DNA of 64,000 bases from Paraburkholderia saeva. GTDB taxonomy: Bacteria > Pseudomonadota > Gammaproteobacteria > Burkholderiales > Burkholderiaceae. The notes under the pieces were generated by a model. That model ran no database searches. It had not been told where the DNA came from and was given only the letters and a program-made list of their open reading frames with translations. This document shows, one piece after another, positions 32,930-41,964 of the stretch. Each line of letters begins with the position of its first letter. Position 1 is the stretch's first letter. The translations under genes were made by a program, and so were the position numbers. Where the stretch lies: NCBI RefSeq assembly GCF_907164555.1, contig NZ_CAJQZC010000012.1, positions 62,001 through 126,000 on the forward strand, in the 5' to 3' direction.

Positions 32930-33103
32930 CCCCATCTGTCCATGTACCTGAGAGTTTCGCCAATACCGGTGACGGCAGTAGCTCCCCTTCGGTGGGCGCG
33001 CATGCGCCGCTCTCCAGATGTTCTCGCTGCACGGTCCTTTTGCCTGAGAGTTTCCGGGGCGGTTGCTCCGTCGGCGTCGTCGCGGATGGACGATCTCTCC
33101 CGT
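32930..33103 (-). promoter_or_regulatory. tandem glycine riboswitch in the dadA leader
   Basis: On the minus strand two consecutive aptamers show the conserved glycine-riboswitch blocks. Aptamer I (33103 to 33031) opens GGGAGAGA and ends AAACTCTCAGGCAAAAGGAC. Aptamer II (about 33018 to 32933) opens GGAGAGCGGC, has CACCGAAGGGG and ends CTCTCAGGTACATGGACAG. The pair lies about 55-230 nt before the dadA start and should turn expression on when glycine is abundant. Confidence 0.93.
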
Positions 33104-33406
33104 GCTTCGTTGTAGAACAGCGCAAGGCTACCCTTTCAAGGATACGACGGCAAGTATTTTCAAATTGAAGAAGTCAACGTCCCGCTCGCGTGCGTGACAC
33201 GCACAATCACGCTCTGGTGACCTCCAGAAATCGCTTCGGACAATCCCGATATGTATATCGGACTATTAGCATTTTTCTGTCGAAACTGTTTGCCTAGACT
33301 CCCTCCAGATGCACCGCTGGCCCGTCAAAACGGACAACGGCACAGCAGAGAAGCGGGCGCCCTGTGCACCTCGCATATTTGAATCAGCAACAGGACGAAG
33401 GCAATC

Positions 33407-34384
33407 ATGTCTGAAAACAGCTACGAAACTGGCCGGCTCAACTTGCCGTTTGTTGGAATCTGCACGTTCGCGAAGTCTCCGCTGTGTCTTGACTGGGACA
33501 AGCTCGACGCGGACGTCGCGGTAATGGGCGCGCCCTTCGACTGCGGTACGCAGTGGCGAGCGGGCGCACGGTTTGGTCCGCGTTCGATTCGGGATGCGTC
33601 GACGCTGTTCTCCTTCGGACACGGCGGTGCGTACGATTTCGAGGACGACGTCGTTTACCTGCCCAGCGACGAAGTGCGCATTGTCGATATCGGTGATGCG
33701 GACATGGTGCATACCAACACGGAGAAGAGTCACGCCAACATCGAATACGGCGTGCGCAAGATCCTGGCGGCAGGCGCGTTGCCGGTAGTGATGGGAGGCG
33801 ATCACTCGATCAACATTCCGTGTATCAATGCGTTCGAAGGTCAGGAGCCGTTTCATATCGTCCATATCGACGCCCACCTCGATTTCGTCGACGAGCGCCA
33901 TGGCGTGCGTCATGGCCACGGAAATCCGCTGCGGCGTGCAGCGGAAAAAAGCGTGGTATCGGGCATGACGCAAATCGGTATCCGCAACGTGTCGTCTACC
34001 GCGCGCGAAGGGTATGCACAGGCGCGTGAGATGGGCTCGGACATAATCTCGGTGCGCGACCTTCGGCGTCTCGGCATCCAGGGTGTACTCGACCGCATTC
34101 CGAAGGGGGTGCGCTATTACCTGACCATCGATATCGATGGCTTTGATCCGTCGATTGCGCCCGGCACGGGCACGCCCAGCCACGGCGGCCTGCTGTATTA
34201 CGAAGGACTCGAACTGTTCGCTGGCCTTGCGGAACAGGGTGACGTGATCGGCATCGACCTCGTGGAAGTCGCACCCGACTATGACCATTCGGGTTCAACT
34301 TCGATCCTGGCTGCGCAATTGCTGCTGAACACGATTGGCCGCGTGATGCATCAACGCAAAGTCAAACGACACCTTTCCCGTTAA
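33407..34384 (+). CDS. ureohydrolase (agmatinase / guanidinobutyrase family)
   Basis: 325 aa with the full binuclear manganese site of the family: 'GGDHS' (residues 130-134), 'HIDAHLDF' (153-160) and 'DIDGFDP' (242-248). It releases urea from a guanidino compound in the cytosol. 'AGARFGPRSIRDAS' is typical of agmatinase/GbuA/GpuA. The remains of a GABA transaminase gene alongside suggest 4-guanidinobutyrate as the ancestral substrate (product GABA). Guanidinoacetate, which would give glycine, is another option given the glycine switch next door. Sequence alone cannot decide. Confidence 0.85.
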   Translation: MSENSYETGRLNLPFVGICTFAKSPLCLDWDKLDADVAVMGAPFDCGTQWRAGARFGPRSIRDASTLFSFGHGGAYDFEDDVVYLPSDEVRIVDIGDADMVHTNTEKSHANIEYGVRKILAAGALPVVMGGDHSINIPCINAFEGQEPFHIVHIDAHLDFVDERHGVRHGHGNPLRRAAEKSVVSGMTQIGIRNVSSTAREGYAQAREMGSDIISVRDLRRLGIQGVLDRIPKGVRYYLTIDIDGFDPSIAPGTGTPSHGGLLYYEGLELFAGLAEQGDVIGIDLVEVAPDYDHSGSTSILAAQLLLNTIGRVMHQRKVKRHLSR

Positions 34385-34519
34385 TTGTCTGGCGCTTCGC
34401 GCGGCGCGGCTGACGTCCTGGCCCCCAGTCGCATCGGGTGGCAAAAGGCCTTCACGACCCGGGCCACTTCGGCACTGCGCCGCCGTGGGCCGCATTAAAT
34501 GTGTCACCGTCAGAACCTC

Positions 34520-35546
34520 GAAACATCGGGCCGACGCGCCGTTGAACACCGGGTCAGGTGCGCCGGTCTTCTGGTCGACGGACCCGGCCGCGACCATGCT
34601 GCCCGGACCGCGTACTTCGGCGAGTTGCGGCAACCTTGCCTGAATGCTGGCAAGTCGCTCCTTCAGTTGCGTGCCAAGGTTGATCGCACGCGCCGGGAGA
34701 TCTTCTTCCGCGATTACGTCGAGAACCGCGCATGCTGCGGCAATTGCGAGCGGGTTACCCGCATAGGTGCCGCCGAGACCGCCCGGTTGCGCAGCGTCCA
34801 TCAGGTCGGCGCGCCCGACTACGCCTGACAGTGGCATGCCGCCCGCGAGACTCTTCGCGATCGTCATCAGGTCAGCTTCGACGTCGTAGTGCTGCATCGC
34901 GAACAGCTCGCCCGTACGCGCAAAGCCAGTCTGGATTTCGTCGGCAATCAGCAGGATGCCGTACTGGTCGCAAAGGGCACGCAGCCCGCGCACGAATTCC
35001 GTGGGTGCCATGTAGAACCCGCGCTCGCCTTGCACCGGCTCGAAGATGAAGGCGGCGACACGCAGCGGATCGATGTCGACTTTAAAGCGCTGGCGCAATA
35101 CCGTCCAACGCATCTTCAACGCTGATGCCGTGCAATTCACACGGATATGGCGCGTGACAGGTCTCGCCCGGGAACGGCCCAAAGCCGATCTTGTACGGAG
35201 CGACCTTGCCGGTCAGCGCCATGCCCATCATTGTGCGGCCGTGGAATCCACTGTTGAAGGCGATAACACCCGAACGGCCGGTCGCTGCGCGGGCGCTCTT
35301 GATCGCGTTTTCAACGGCTTCGGCACCCGTCGTAAAGACCGCGGTTTTCTTCGGCCGCGAGCCGGGTGCGAAGCGATTGATCTTCTCTGCGAGTTCGACG
35401 TATGACGCATACGGGACGATCTGGTACGCGGAATGGATAAAGCCCTCGTCGAGCTGTTTGCGGATTGCCGCCACGATCTTCGGATGGCGGTGACCTGCAT
35501 TGTTGACGGCGATCCCGCTTGCGAAGTCGATGAAGCGGCGCCCTTC
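34520..35546 (-). pseudogene. gabT: decayed 4-aminobutyrate aminotransferase
   Basis: Two frames together give a GabT-like protein. The first runs from 'GRRFIDFASGIAVNNAGHRHP' through 'HSAYQIVPYASYVELAEKIN' and 'VFTTGAEAVENAIKSARAATGR' to a stop at 35082. The second continues with 'FKVDIDPLRVAAFIFEPVQGERGF', the PLP region 'LLIADEIQTGFARTGELFAMQHY' and 'YAGNPLAIAAACAVLDVI'. They are offset by one nucleotide near 35085-35100. The first ~35 codons are missing, an in-frame stop lies just upstream, and the C-terminus after about 34525 no longer matches the family. It is therefore not functional. Confidence 0.85.
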
Positions 35547-35567
35547 GCATTGACAGATTGATATGCA

Positions 35568-36581
35568 TCAACGCTCGCCATGTAGCGTTCGTGCTCGGCC
35601 CCGTGTCTGATTCGGATCAGCCGGCGCGGAGGCGCGGCGGCCTCGCTTCGCCTCAGTCAACTCGGACGGTCGCCGTGCCGACGCCGCCGACGCTCCGCGC
35701 TCGACGAGAAAATCGCGAAACAGCGCGGCAACCTGCGGAAGGCGCTTATCGGACGTATGCATCACATACCAGTCTTTTTCGACCGGATTGCCGGACAACG
35801 GAAGCAGTGCCAAAAGTCCTGCCTGGAACTCGAGCGCGCAAGCGTGCAATGACAGGAAGGCGATGCCTAGACCGGCTTCCACCATTTGCTTGATTGCTTC
35901 GTTGCTCGATAGCTCCGAGCCGATATGAAGCGTGCGGCCGTCATTCTTGAAGAGACTTTCGACGGTGGCGCGAGTGCCAGCGCCACGCTCCCGCACCAGT
36001 AGATTTGCCGACTCGAGGTCCTTAAGTGAAAGTCGCCTGTGCTGCATCAGCGGGTGCGACGGAGAAGCAACGAACGCCATCGGGTGCTTTGCGAAGGCCG
36101 TGGCAACTGTTCGTAACTCTCGCGGGGGACTTCCCATTACAGCCAGATCGATCTCGTGCGTCGCAAGCATCCGGATGATGTCATCCCGATTGCCGACCTT
36201 GAAGGTCACCTTCACGTGTGGTCGCTGCTCAGTGAATTGAACGAGCAGTGGCGGAATAAGGTATTCGGCGGTTGTGATTGCTCCGATCCGCAGGGTGCCC
36301 CCGAGCTCGCCCCGCAGCGCGGCGACTTCGTCTACTCCTTCATTCCACAGGTCGAGAATCTCCAACGCGTATCGCGCAAGAAGATCGCCCGCGGCGGTGA
36401 GCTGGACACCACGCCCGACCCGCTGCACGAGTGGTGCACCTGCGGCTTCTTCCAGCAATCGAATCTGAAGGGAAATCGCCGGCTGGGTGAGGTGCAGTTC
36501 CTCCGCCGCGCGAGAGATGCTGCCCAGCTTGGAGACCATGTCCAGCGCTTTCAGCTGACGAAACGTTGCAGTCTTTAACAT
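35568..36581 (-). CDS. LysR-type regulator, CbbR/CysL-like
   Basis: 337 aa from the ATG at 36581; a TTG 7 codons earlier is in frame. HTH 'GSISRAAEELHLTQPAISLQIRLLEEAAG' and a co-inducer domain 'GGTLRIGAITTAEYLIPPLLVQF' of the CbbR type. The last ~35 residues are a basic, low-complexity tail that runs into the decayed gabT and may be an artefact of that junction. It is divergent from a half-length HAD gene. CbbR proteins often control carbon-fixation genes; none is present here. Confidence 0.82.
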   Translation of the reverse strand: MLKTATFRQLKALDMVSKLGSISRAAEELHLTQPAISLQIRLLEEAAGAPLVQRVGRGVQLTAAGDLLARYALEILDLWNEGVDEVAALRGELGGTLRIGAITTAEYLIPPLLVQFTEQRPHVKVTFKVGNRDDIIRMLATHEIDLAVMGSPPRELRTVATAFAKHPMAFVASPSHPLMQHRRLSLKDLESANLLVRERGAGTRATVESLFKNDGRTLHIGSELSSNEAIKQMVEAGLGIAFLSLHACALEFQAGLLALLPLSGNPVEKDWYVMHTSDKRLPQVAALFRDFLVERGASAASARRPSELTEAKRGRRASAPADPNQTRGRARTLHGER

Positions 36582-36704
36582 TAGTGAAAGCTTATATATC
36601 AAGTAAAAACATTAAATTGTATCGTCCTTGTCGCGACTATATCGTTCGGCCATGACGTCGGCAACCAACTCGTCGCGACGCATTCTCACTGAGGTAAGAA
36701 GGTT

Positions 36705-37208
36705 ATGACTATTGAAGCCATCGTAATGAGGCTGGACGCGGCCCTGGAGCGATTCGAAGCGGCTCCCGTTTCGAAGGAATCGGTGGACCAACGGAGCGCG
36801 ATTGCGCGTTTGCTGCATTCTGCCGAGGTCGAGGGATACCGTCTGGGTCTTGTCACCGCCTTGCCTGCGGAGCGACTCCACGCGGTTCTCGAGGAACAGT
36901 TTGGAGCGGCGTGCCTGGACTATTTTTCTGCGGTGGTGTCTGGAGATCAGCCGTTTTCCAACGGGACGAGGCTGCACCCGTACGACGTGGCCCTCCGCAC
37001 TCTCGGTGTTCCGTGTGAGTGTGCCGTTGCCTGCGCCAGTAGTGAACCTGAACGGAGCGAGGCAGAGCGCTTCGGCATACCGACCTGCGTCCATCTGGAG
37101 GATATGTCTTATACAGTCACCGCCAGCCGACCGACCCGCAGACTTGCCTGGTTCGCGCGAGATTCGAAGGCGGCTCTCGCAACAATGAACGCACGTTGTG
37201 GAGCGTAG
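36705..37208 (+). CDS. half-length HAD-like protein (CbbY-like C-terminal part)
   Basis: 167 aa. The segment 'YRLGLVTALPAERLHAVLEEQFGAACLDYFSAVVSGD' matches the second half of HAD phosphatases of the CbbY/Gph type. The N-terminal DxDxT nucleophile motif is absent. The lysine of the usual 'GKPxPDxY' is also missing ('FSNGTRLHPYDV'), so phosphatase activity is unlikely. It could be a regulatory leftover or a decaying gene, next to a CbbR-like regulator as in cbb operons. The ribosome binding site is only fair (GAGGTAAGAAGG region). Confidence 0.6.
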   Translation: MTIEAIVMRLDAALERFEAAPVSKESVDQRSAIARLLHSAEVEGYRLGLVTALPAERLHAVLEEQFGAACLDYFSAVVSGDQPFSNGTRLHPYDVALRTLGVPCECAVACASSEPERSEAERFGIPTCVHLEDMSYTVTASRPTRRLAWFARDSKAALATMNARCGA

Positions 37209-37246
37209 TCGGCGAGACGCACCACCCGGCCACAGGAAACCCGATC

Positions 37247-38602
37247 ATGAAAATTGACAACCACAACCGCCCGTCCAGCCAGGCAGCACCGCATCGCATT
37301 GTGATCGTCGGCGGCGGTGCAGGCGGTCTGGAACTTGCCACGCGGCTCGGAAACACCGTCGGTAGGGACGGGCTTGCCAGGATCATTCTGGTGGACCGCT
37401 CGCCAACCCATTTCTGGAAACCACTGCTGCATGAGGCCGCCTCCGGACAAATCGATCCGGCCAGTCATCAGATCGAATACGCAGCTCAGGCTAAGTGGAA
37501 CAACTTCCATTTTGAGCAGGGTGAGTTGGAGCAAGTTGACCGGGCGCAACGCCTTGTCATGGTCGGGGCGACCGCCGACGTGGACGGGCACGAAGTGGTT
37601 CCTCGCCGTGTCCTGCATTTTGACCGTCTGGTGCTCTCGCTCGGAAGCGTGACCAACTTTTTCGGTGTTCCCGGAGCCGAACAGCACGCGTTGAGTCTGG
37701 AGAACGTCGTCCAGGCCGAACAGTTCAGGCGAAAGCTACTTGGCGCTTGTGTGCGGGCGAACCATGTACGCGTGTCTCGCGGGCGGCAAGGCGACGCGAC
37801 CGTCAGCATCAACGTCATTGGCGCAGGTGCCACTGGGGTGGAGCTTGCAGCAGCGCTGCGCAGTACTGTACGGCTTTTGAGCGACTATCGGCTGCACGCG
37901 CTGGATCCTGTGCGAGACATCCGTATCCGGTTGATAGAAAGCGGCCCTCGTGTGCTTCCGGCTCTTTCTGAGCGGATGTCCGCGCGGGCACAGGAGCATC
38001 TTGCGCGATTGCAGGTTGATGTCCTTACGGGTACTCGCGTGGCCGAAGTTCAGGCGAACGCCATTGTGACGGGGGCGGGAGAGCAATTACCTGGCGACAT
38101 TACGATTTGGGCCGCGGGCGTGGCTGGACCGCCTGTGCTCAAGGCGCTGGACGGACTGGCATTGAACGGACTGGGCCAGGTGATGGTGAGTGCCACGCTG
38201 CAGACGCAGACCGATCCCAATGTCTTCGCGATGGGCGATTGTGCTGCGTGCCCCGCGTCGTCAAACGGCGGATTTCTACCCCCGCGGGCGCAGGTTGCTC
38301 ATCAACAGGCCGTGTTCCTGAGTAACGCCCTGATGCAGGACATCCGTGGTCGTCCGATTCCTGCGTTCACATACCGGGACTTGGGTACGCTACTGTCGTT
38401 TGGCCGGAATGGTGCAGTCGGCCATCTTGCCAGCGGTGTTATGTCTCGAACGGTCTTCGTCGAGGGCTGGGCCGCGAGCGTGATGTATAAGATGCTGTAC
38501 CGGAAGCATCTACTGGTTCTCACCGGCTTTACCCGGATGGCGCTTGATACTGCGAGTCACTGGTTGCGAAGCCGTATCAGTCCCGCCATCAAGCTCCATT
38601 AG
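37247..38602 (+). CDS. type II NADH dehydrogenase
   Basis: 451 aa from the ATG at 37247 (AGGAAA upstream). Two Rossmann motifs: 'IVIVGGGAGGLELATRLG' for FAD and 'INVIGAGATGVELAAAL' for NADH. Then 'ITIWAAGVAGPPVLKALDGLALNGLGQVMVSATLQ' and 'NVFAMGDCAACP'. The C-terminal helix 'MYKMLYRKHLLVLTGFTRMALD' is the usual amphipathic membrane anchor of NDH-2. It passes electrons from NADH to quinone without pumping protons. It is 38 nt after the HAD-like gene and may be co-transcribed with it. Confidence 0.87.
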   Translation: MKIDNHNRPSSQAAPHRIVIVGGGAGGLELATRLGNTVGRDGLARIILVDRSPTHFWKPLLHEAASGQIDPASHQIEYAAQAKWNNFHFEQGELEQVDRAQRLVMVGATADVDGHEVVPRRVLHFDRLVLSLGSVTNFFGVPGAEQHALSLENVVQAEQFRRKLLGACVRANHVRVSRGRQGDATVSINVIGAGATGVELAAALRSTVRLLSDYRLHALDPVRDIRIRLIESGPRVLPALSERMSARAQEHLARLQVDVLTGTRVAEVQANAIVTGAGEQLPGDITIWAAGVAGPPVLKALDGLALNGLGQVMVSATLQTQTDPNVFAMGDCAACPASSNGGFLPPRAQVAHQQAVFLSNALMQDIRGRPIPAFTYRDLGTLLSFGRNGAVGHLASGVMSRTVFVEGWAASVMYKMLYRKHLLVLTGFTRMALDTASHWLRSRISPAIKLH

Positions 38603-38639
38603 CTTGCGACGCTGAACAAAAGCAGATTGGTTCGCCCTG

Positions 38640-38673
38640 GACACCGACACACGCTGTCGCGCGCGTCGGTGTC
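38640..38673 (+). terminator. terminator-like hairpin after the NADH dehydrogenase
   Basis: 9-bp arms GACACCGAC / GTCGGTGTC, 38 nt past the stop, with GCTTTGC following. The loop is long (16 nt) and can pair further. Confidence 0.55.
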
Positions 38674-38934
38674 GCTTTGCGGTCTACGTACTTGTTTGCC
38701 CGTGCGCCGCGTCAGTCAACGAACCACACACGTTCGCCTCGTCTACTCCGCCCGTGAGTATCCATTCGAATCTCCCGGCAGTTGCATGCCGTGTCGCTCG
38801 CCGCGATGGTCGACGGCTCCAGTGCTTCTGCGCACCCGGACGATGCGCCGAGGGTCGATCGATAGTGACGAGGGCCCAACGGCCTCGTGCGATTCGAACG
38901 GCAATCACGGTGACGCCTTTGTCGGGGCAAGCCG

Positions 38935-39065
38935 GTGAGAATTTTGCCTCCCATGAGTCAGGCTATTGAGGGGGACATGGATTTTCTGATAACCACTACG
39001 AGGACCCCGGACGTGACACTTTTACTTGCGAAGCGGTGATACTTCTATTTTGGTCTACAGTCGCG
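38935..39065. mobile_element. possible IS21-like element end, degenerate
   Basis: Within a 578-bp stretch without a gene there are two related blocks 23 bp apart, GTGACACTTTTACTTGCG (39013) and GTGATACTTCTATTTTGG (39036). A preceding GTGAGAATTTTGCCTCCC (38934) completes the set. This combination resembles the terminal repeats and flanks of IS21-family elements as I remember them. No transposase fragment could be read, so this is a weak call for old insertion-sequence debris. Confidence 0.35.
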
Positions 39066-39180
39066 CGACAAGCTGAAAGTCCAGACGTCTCACGTAATGC
39101 CCGGGACCGGAAAAGTGGGGTACGTGAGGCATCTTGCCGTCGTCCCTGTCACGCTCACCGGGCGGTAGCGCTTCGCAATC

Positions 39181-40107
39181 TCACGCCGTGTGCGCCGTCT
39201 GCTGGGCCAGACGGTAGCTTTCCATCAAGTCCGTCATGAATACCTGGAGGATAGTGGGGGGCACCGTGGCGCGCTTCGTGATCGCGCAAAATGGCGACTG
39301 CGAGCCGAACTGTGCCGGGCATATCTGATGCATTTCGCCGCGCGCGAGCCATCGGGCAGCATAGTGAATTGGCAAAAACCCGATGTACGCGCCCGACAGA
39401 ATGAGAATGGCCTGCGCTTCGATGTTGTCTACGGTCGCTGCTGCCTTGCTGACACTGAGCATTCGCAGGTCGTGCTGCTGAAGATAGCCGCGCGCGACAA
39501 CCCGGCTCGAGGCAATCGCCTGTTCCAGCGCCGCGTCGTCGGGCGACATGCCTGCGAGCGCATGACTGCTCCCGCAATAAAGGCCGTCCGGTTCGCAATA
39601 GAGATCGGTGTAGGTGAGCCCGGGTACGTGTAGCGGAAAATGCCCGACTGCAATGTGCAGACGACCATCGAGCACACGTTCCTCCAGCTCGGCGGGCGTG
39701 CCGACGTAGACATCCAGATGCACGTCATGCCCCCTCGATACGAAAGCCTGCAGTGCCTGCGGCAGAGGTGACGCCGAGTCGGTCACGGTGTTGTCGATGA
39801 TGCCGAGGTATAGCCTGCCTGAGACGTACTTTTTGAGTGCATCGGTATCCACACAGAAGTTCTCTACCGCCAGTTGCAGCCGCTGCGCCGCCTCGTAAGT
39901 CGCCACGCCGTGTTCGGTGAGACGGAACCCGCTGCGCCCGCGCTCGCAAAGCTTGAGCCCCAGGCGCGTTTCGAGCGTCGTCATCTGTTCGCTGATGGTC
40001 GACTGACTGACGTTCAGGGTCGCCTGGGCGGCGGAAAACCCCCCACACCGCACCACCGTCATGAAAACCCTTAGCAGCTTGAGGTCCACGTCCTGCAACT
40101 GGATCAC
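39181..40107 (-). CDS. LysR-type regulator
   Basis: 308 aa from the GTG at 40107, chosen because GGGAG lies 8 nt upstream and the protein then has normal LysR length; the upstream extension looks non-coding. HTH 'GGFSAAQATLNVSQSTISEQMTTLETRLG'. It is divergent from the aldehyde dehydrogenase gene and most likely controls it and perhaps the permease and GMC genes beyond. The inducer is unknown. Confidence 0.85.
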   Translation of the reverse strand: MIQLQDVDLKLLRVFMTVVRCGGFSAAQATLNVSQSTISEQMTTLETRLGLKLCERGRSGFRLTEHGVATYEAAQRLQLAVENFCVDTDALKKYVSGRLYLGIIDNTVTDSASPLPQALQAFVSRGHDVHLDVYVGTPAELEERVLDGRLHIAVGHFPLHVPGLTYTDLYCEPDGLYCGSSHALAGMSPDDAALEQAIASSRVVARGYLQQHDLRMLSVSKAAATVDNIEAQAILILSGAYIGFLPIHYAARWLARGEMHQICPAQFGSQSPFCAITKRATVPPTILQVFMTDLMESYRLAQQTAHTA

Positions 40108-40324
40108 CGTCGTCGCTCCCTTTGCGCCTTTTGCTTCGATATTTCCGATATGAACATCTGATCCACGTGATTTTTGCCCGTGGCCGTGTCGTCCATAGTC
40201 TCTCAAAACGCCGCGCCGCCACAAGCCGCGTTTATATCGATGGTCAGGTTCAGGCGCATCCATAAGCACGAAACCGGCCCAACAGAGGCCGCGTACCAGT
40301 TAATCCGTAACACAGGAGACAATG

Positions 40325-41833
40325 ATGGATAAAGTTGTACAAAATTACCTGGAGAAGTTCGGCATCCGGGAAGAGACGCAACGCTTTCTGACCAGGCCGC
40401 AGAGGATGTTTATTGGGGGTACCTGGGTTCCGCAAGGCGACCGGGAGTCCCTCGCGGTGCTCGAACCGTCCACCGCGGGTGTCATCACGCACATTCCCCT
40501 CGGCACGACCGCCGATCTGGATCGCGCGGTCGAAGCGGCCCGCAGGCAGTTCGACGGTGGACCGTGGCGAAGGCTCAAACCCCTTGAGCGCGAACGGCTG
40601 CTCCATCGCCTTGCCGATCTGATCGAAGCGAACGCAACGGAGCTGGCCGAGATCGAATCGATCGACGTAGGCAAATCCGTTGCCAATGCGCGTGACGTCG
40701 ACGTGCAAGGCACGATCGACACCTTTCGTTATTTTGCCGGTTGGGCGTCGAAGCTCCACGGCCGCACGGTCGAGCCCTCTCTGCCTGGCGATTACGTTGC
40801 CTACACCCGCAAAGAACCGATTGGCGTCGTCGGCGTGATCGTGCCGTGGAACTTCCCGCTGCAAACCATGGCGTGGAAGGTAGCGGCCGCGCTTGCCACC
40901 GGCTGCACGACCGTCATCAAGCCGGCTGAACTTACATCGCTGTCTACGCTGCGCTTCGCCGAGCTGGTGCATGAGGCCGGGATCCCCGACGGCGTCGTCA
41001 ACGTCATCACGGGGCGAGGGCGCGAAATTGGCGCGGCGATGGCTGCCCACCCTGGTATCGACAAGATCACGTTCACGGGTTCCACCGAAGTGGGCCGCAC
41101 TGTCGGGCATACGGCCGTAGACGGCATCAAACGCGTCACACTCGAACTGGGCGGCAAATCGCCGGTGCTGGTGCTGGAGGACGCCGACATCGAAGCGGCC
41201 GCGCAAGCCGTAGCGAATGGCATCTTTTTCAATTCCGGACAGGTGTGCGATGCGGGTGCGCGGGTCTACATCCAGCGCGGCATTCACGACAGGTTCATTG
41301 GCGCGCTGATCGAACATACGCGCACGATGAAGATCGCGCCCGGCCTCGATCGGGACTGCTTTATCAGTCCGCTCGTTTCCGCGCTCCAGAAGGATCGCGT
41401 CGAATCCTATATTGAAGCCGGACGGCGCGAAGGCGCGGAAGTCGTGCATGGCGGTCATGCGCTGGATCGGCAAGGCTACTTCGTCGAGCCGACCATCTTT
41501 GCGCATTGCCGCAGCGAAATGAAAATAGTCCGCGAAGAAATCTTCGGTCCGGTACTGGTGACCACACCCTTTGACGATTTAAACGATGCGTTGTCGCTGG
41601 CAAATGACTCGCCATATGGTCTCGCCGCTGCGATCTACTCCAACGACCTGAACCGTGTGCACAGGCTGATTCCACAACTGCGCGCCGGCACGGTCTACGT
41701 CAATGCGCACAGCACCATCGACCCGTCGATGCCATTTGGTGGATTCAAGGAATCCGGCTTCGGCAAAGACCTCGGCCCCGAACAACTCGATCATCTGATG
41801 GAGAGCAAAGCGGTCTGGATCACGCTGCACTGA
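40325..41833 (+). CDS. NAD(P)-dependent aldehyde dehydrogenase
   Basis: 502 aa. The second of two adjacent ATGs is chosen for its spacing from AGGAG. Complete ALDH active site: 'VPWNFPLQT', the general base Glu274 in 'LELGGKSP', Cys308 in 'NSGQVCDAG', and 'EEIFGPV'. It resembles betaine-aldehyde and phenylacetaldehyde-type enzymes and oxidises an aldehyde to an acid in the cytosol. With the GMC oxidoreductase encoded 1.7 kb downstream it could complete a two-step alcohol to acid pathway. Confidence 0.85.
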   Translation: MDKVVQNYLEKFGIREETQRFLTRPQRMFIGGTWVPQGDRESLAVLEPSTAGVITHIPLGTTADLDRAVEAARRQFDGGPWRRLKPLERERLLHRLADLIEANATELAEIESIDVGKSVANARDVDVQGTIDTFRYFAGWASKLHGRTVEPSLPGDYVAYTRKEPIGVVGVIVPWNFPLQTMAWKVAAALATGCTTVIKPAELTSLSTLRFAELVHEAGIPDGVVNVITGRGREIGAAMAAHPGIDKITFTGSTEVGRTVGHTAVDGIKRVTLELGGKSPVLVLEDADIEAAAQAVANGIFFNSGQVCDAGARVYIQRGIHDRFIGALIEHTRTMKIAPGLDRDCFISPLVSALQKDRVESYIEAGRREGAEVVHGGHALDRQGYFVEPTIFAHCRSEMKIVREEIFGPVLVTTPFDDLNDALSLANDSPYGLAAAIYSNDLNRVHRLIPQLRAGTVYVNAHSTIDPSMPFGGFKESGFGKDLGPEQLDHLMESKAVWITLH

Positions 41834-41964
41834 GCCGTCAATCCGCCGGTGGCGCCCGAAACGAACGTGAGCCAGGGGCTACGTGACGGGCCGGTGCTGC
41901 AGCTGGCGCACATGACCGCTCTATCTTCATTCCATCAACCTCTCATTCCAGTCAGGGGTACATG

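Noticed and set aside
38627..38969. short frames between the NADH dehydrogenase and the LysR gene
   Set aside because: They overlap in several frames, lack ribosome binding sites and resemble no protein.
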